This document shows, one piece after another, positions 59,979 through 64,000 of a stretch of DNA of 64,000 bases. Every line of letters starts with the position of its first letter. Positions within the stretch are counted from its first letter, which is position 1. This DNA comes from Parus major (Eukaryota > Chordata > Aves > Passeriformes > Paridae), in the NCBI RefSeq assembly GCF_001522545.3, contig NC_031769.1, forward strand, positions 130,399,875 to 130,463,874, in the 5' to 3' direction. Below the pieces are notes generated by a model that saw only the letters and a program-made list of their open reading frames with translations, was not told where the DNA came from and ran no database searches. The translations under genes and the position numbers were made by a program.

Positions 59979-62900
59979 CTGCAAAGAAAGGTAATCAGTA
60001 AATCCAATGCAAATTAACATTAAACCCCCTGAGACAGATGAAGCCAGGAAGGCTGGCTCTGGCTGCTCGTGGGCAGCAGGAGCCCTGTGCCACCAACTGG
60101 AGGCACCCTCCCAGTGCATCCTGCCCTCGCTGCAGCCACAAGGTTTGGGGCTGCTCACGTAGGATTGCAGCTCTTGTCTCCATTTCCAACCAGCTGAATG
60201 CCTTTCTGACCAGGACAAAGCTAAGTGAAAAGAAGAAGGAGGCTCTGGATGTCCAGCACGAGCTACCCCGGGCGTGAAGCCGGCAGCTTCGCAGGGTGCA
60301 GGGGACATGGAGCACGCAGTCCGTGGTGGCTCAGACTCACAGGCCAGTAGATGTTGGCTGTACATGGGTATGCTGCTCAGCAGCTAAGATGAGTTAGATT
60401 TTGCATATCACAATTCATTCTCCCAGGCATGTGAGTGCTGGATGGAACAATTACAGCTGTGGACAGCTTTATCCTCTTTGCCAAGAGCAAAAAATGGAAG
60501 TGCTGCAGAAGAGACAGTATTATATCCCCAATCTCCTTATTTAATAGTGGAACAAAATGTACTTTTATTCCTGTGCAGTTTGAAGCAACAAACTGAGGCT
60601 TTCTTCCTCTTACCCCAGGGTGCTTTCATTTGTTCTGTCAGCCCATTCCCTGTCAGTCAAAGGATATACATTATTAATGTATAGACTCAATGCTGCTCTC
60701 ACTCATCCATTTGCTCTCAAAAGCAGCACTTATATGCGGAGGACAAGCAGGATTTGGCCCCAAGATTTTAACTGTGTCACTCCAATGAATTGGTTTAACA
60801 CAGACTTAAATGGGAAGCCTTTTATTCTGATTTTTTGGGTGTATTAATTACTGAAGTGGTTATTCTTTGGCTAATTTAAATCACCATGGAAGAGAATACT
60901 CTGGTAGCTGCTTGAAGAATTACTCCTGCAGATCTGTCTGAAATGGCAAGAGATTAAGACTGAAAATATAGCTTTATAAATTGTGATTATAAACAGCTAG
61001 GATTTCTTTTTTTAATGGAAAATGTATGTGCAGGAAGCAATGGCACCTACAAAGGCAATCACAAATTTTGAGCTAATCCTACAACTAAAGTTGAATCAGC
61101 ATCCAAAGTATGTTTTTGTCAATTGAAAGGGCCATATCAAGACATACATTAATTATATTTATGCAAAGTCACAGTCAAGTTGAACAAATCCAGCACTTGG
61201 CTGCTTGTGCCCAGAAAGTAATGATGCTCTGGAAAATACAGGATAAAGCAAAACACACATGCAAACTGCATTTTGGATATCAGAGTGGACTAAGGCATAT
61301 TAATGATCCTGAGAGGATGCTAAAGGGAAAAGTGATGGCTCACAAAACAAAGACCAGTTCTTGGCCTGACATTGAAAATCCAAGGGCTGGATTCAGCAAG
61401 TCCTGCTCCTAAGATTTATTCATTACTTGAGCTGCGTATGTGGGATCCCTTACGTGGACTTTATAGTGCCCGCTCTCACTTGTGCACTGTGCTGAGGAGG
61501 AGGGCAGGTGGGCTGGGGACTCATTTCCTCACACAAGAAAGTGCCTCCAGACAGAAGAACACTCAATGAAAAATAAACAAGATGATGAAGCACAAGGAAG
61601 AGGAAGAAGTAAGCAGGTTGGGCAGGAGATGCTGGAAATTCAGCAAAGCCCATCTGCAAGGAGTTGTCAGTTCAGGGTTCACTGAGGGTAAAACCAGAGT
61701 GGTAAGCCTTGACCTGGGAACTAATTATGTTAAGTACATACTGTGAAACACACCCAAGGTTTTTTAAAGAGCTGTCTGGTTGCTCACTTCAGAACAAGGG
61801 CTGCTTAGGTTCACAGTGATTTTAAATGTAGGGAGAGCAGGTTTGGGCTGCTCTCAAACCGTCCTCTCTGGGTTAATTCTACCAGCTGCACATTCATACG
61901 GCAGCAAAAAACTTACCTGTCTGCTGCTATACTGCCAATTGCACAGCAAACAGTGAACAGAGGGCATTGTGTGGGGGTGGCTGTGGATGTGCAACCCTGC
62001 TCTCTGCCCCATTCGGTCCCAAGTCTTGCCCTTATGTCTCTGACTTGCCAGTTTCCTGTCACTAAATAAGGACATGTGTGATTAAAGGATGGAAAGGAGA
62101 AGGCAGAATGGCAGAGGGAAACGTGGTCTTAAAAAGAGATGAATTTGAATGCTAAGGGCCAAGGCAGTAAATCAGAATTAAAAAAATATATAGTCTGAAA
62201 ACCAAAGATTTTGTGGAATAAACTATTAACTCAGTGAAGAAGGAGCAAGGGAGCTCCTCTGCTGCTCTCAAGCTGTTTAGCCAGTGAGGAGCACAGAGAG
62301 GCAGAGACTGAGTTGTTTCAGCATCTATCAGCTGCAATAAGTTCTGTACCTGTTCTGCAGGAGGAAGACTTGTCAATGTGACCTGAGAAACAGGATGGTG
62401 TGGCTGTGACCAGTGATAATTTGGGAAGTTCGGCCATGGAGCTGGAGACAACTGTGCTGGGTGCTATTAGAGTCAGCACTGGTGGATGCTGCAAAGGGCT
62501 GGGAAGATGCTGGAAAACAGGAGAGACTGGGAGGAAAACAAGAATAGCCTGACAGCTGCTATCAGCTTCTGGATGCTTCCTGGCAAAGAAGGGTTTTGAA
62601 GGAAGGAAGAGAGGTTCAGACTGAGAGTGAGGAAGGAGGAGATGAGAATACAGGAAACAACAGATGAGGACAATGATCTTTTGGGCAGCTTTTTGCACCA
62701 ACACTGTCCAAGAGTGTAGAAATGAACAGGGCCAGGCAGTGTATGTGAAGGCTGGACATTAGAGGAAGAGGTGCTGCAAAGAGGAGATGTTAAGGACCTG
62801 GAAAAAAGCACTGATTAAGGAAGACAGAAGAACTGGCAAGACTTCTAACTCATACAGAGGGACCAAGATGGAGACCCAAACCAAGGGCTCATGGGCAATC

Positions 62901-64000
62901 CAAAGGGACATGCTAATTGTAGCACTGCGAAAAAGATTAAGGGGTAGAAGAGTTATGGGCTAAGAGTTTTCTTTCAGGGGTACAGAGCTACAGCTTTTGG
63001 TTAGACATTCATTTGGAAATGTCAGAGGGAGTGGCTGTGATTTATTCCACAGTAAAGAAGAAGACCGGGGAGTTACTTGGAGTAAAAACAGTAGCTCTCT
63101 TATGTTTTTGGAAAGACTTAATACAGCTCTCCTAGAAGGCTGGCTGGAAATGGGGATAAAGAAAAGACTGCCATAAGAATGGAGAAACTAGAAAATGGCA
63201 ATGGTCGGAAGACAAAAAGGGTTTATAAATAGTGTTGGTTTTGATAGGTCTTACTAAATTAAAAGAAGGACTATTTCTACACAATATAAATCCACAGATT
63301 TGGATCCGCCTTTTAAAACAGGTGGTATTTACTATACCTTAAGAAAAAACAAGAGATGCCTTCCTAAAAAATTAGCAATGTGTCCTGCACTCTGAAATCT
63401 TTAAGAAACTGATCCAAGGGTGACCACTGGGATTATTTGTTTAATATCTCTGCATACCAATTTGCCTGAAGAGTGGCTTGAGACAGAATGGTCTCAATAA
63501 GAATCTTGATTTCAAGTTAAACTCTGCACCATCTGTTTCATTATAATCTGCTTCCAATCACTCTCTAAGGGGACAGTAACAGTTTTATTTATTTTAAGAA
63601 ACTGGACAACTAACCAGGAGCAGCAACATTTCAACACTTTCTCTCATAATCAGTTTAGCAACAATGGCAAAGAGCTCTTAGTGGAGCTTGTATCTGCCCG
63701 AGAGCCAGGGTCTCTTGCAAAGAAAACTCTGGAAAGCAGCACTTTTTGGCTGTCAAGTTCATAAGGTGACAATACTGTTTTCTTGGTGGAACTTTTTAAT
63801 GTTCCCATTTTTCTGTTCTAATCTTCTCTTGAATGGGGACTGCTTTCACTGGAGTTTCCTGTTAATTTTCTCCCACAGACCTTCCTGGAAATGGAAGGGC
63901 TTCTGTTCATTCCCTGCTAGCTCTACAGCATGTCATCTGTGGGAGTCAAATTCTGGTCAAAAGCAGCTCATAAACTTCACTGCTGACAATGAAGTCTCAG
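59979..64000. other. Non-coding stretch, no gene seen
   Basis: Unique sequence. From about 62340 to 63210 the plus strand is clearly purine-rich. The minus strand there is Ser/Leu/Pro-rich in translation (62318-62704 and 62473-62811), as expected from pyrimidine-rich DNA. No gene, RNA or transposon was recognised. Confidence 0.5.

Noticed and set aside
1..64000. CRISPR array, operon, prophage or defence system
   Set aside because: No spaced direct repeats of the CRISPR type and no dense gene clusters. The CR1 elements and CpG island show vertebrate nuclear DNA.
1..64000. tRNA, rRNA or endogenous retrovirus sequences
   Set aside because: I looked for GTTCRA-type T-loop motifs with partner arms, long rRNA-like blocks and paired LTR-like ends, and found none that I could support by eye.

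Overview
This 64 kb window is vertebrate nuclear DNA, almost certainly from a bird. The evidence is the chicken-repeat-1 (CR1) LINE copies, which end in the typical avian/sauropsid ATTCTRTG-type tail, together with the low repeat density, the GC-rich CpG-dense block at the left end and the absence of any operon-like packing. Nothing resembles a prokaryotic or viral gene cluster. Most open reading frames are short and scattered over both strands, as expected by chance in non-coding DNA. I could not assign a single named host protein-coding gene.

Layout. Positions 1-480 are a CpG-island-like block that could hold a promoter or first exon running off the left edge. From about 1006 to 1640 lies a GC-rich minisatellite with a 19-bp unit, interrupted by a 355-base assembly gap (1099-1453). 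From 1.7 to 17 kb the DNA is AT-leaning and non-coding, with T/G-rich low complexity (4119-4199), one weak exon candidate (9781-9940), an interrupted GCA/CAG repeat (12403-12462) and a poly-A run (16929-16945). At 17.28-17.79 kb two CR1 3' ends lie in the same orientation; the first carries a (GAATA)n expansion. Two short ancient SINE-like matches (MIR core type) are at 19.1 and 20.2 kb. A CR1 3' end on the minus strand lies at 24.0 kb. A longer, 5'-truncated and decayed CR1 with part of the reverse-transcriptase region lies on the plus strand at 25.7-27.4 kb.

From 27.4 to 64 kb the sequence is again mostly intergenic or intronic. It has short CR1 scraps at 41.9 and 45.95 kb, a (TG)12 microsatellite at 42.53 kb, a tandem-hairpin duplication at 30.7 kb, and A/C-rich low complexity at 59.9 kb. 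Two minus-strand open stretches look more exon-like than the rest. One, at 32700-32833, is a charged, possibly terminal exon. The other, at 59591-59786, encodes a single transmembrane segment with an N-glycosylation sequon and is bounded by good splice signals. Both are candidates only.

Taken together, this is an intergenic or long-intron region whose recognisable content is mainly CR1 remnants and simple repeats. I did not find a convincing previously undescribed system. The best leads are the hairpin-forming minisatellite beside the CpG island and the candidate transmembrane exon.
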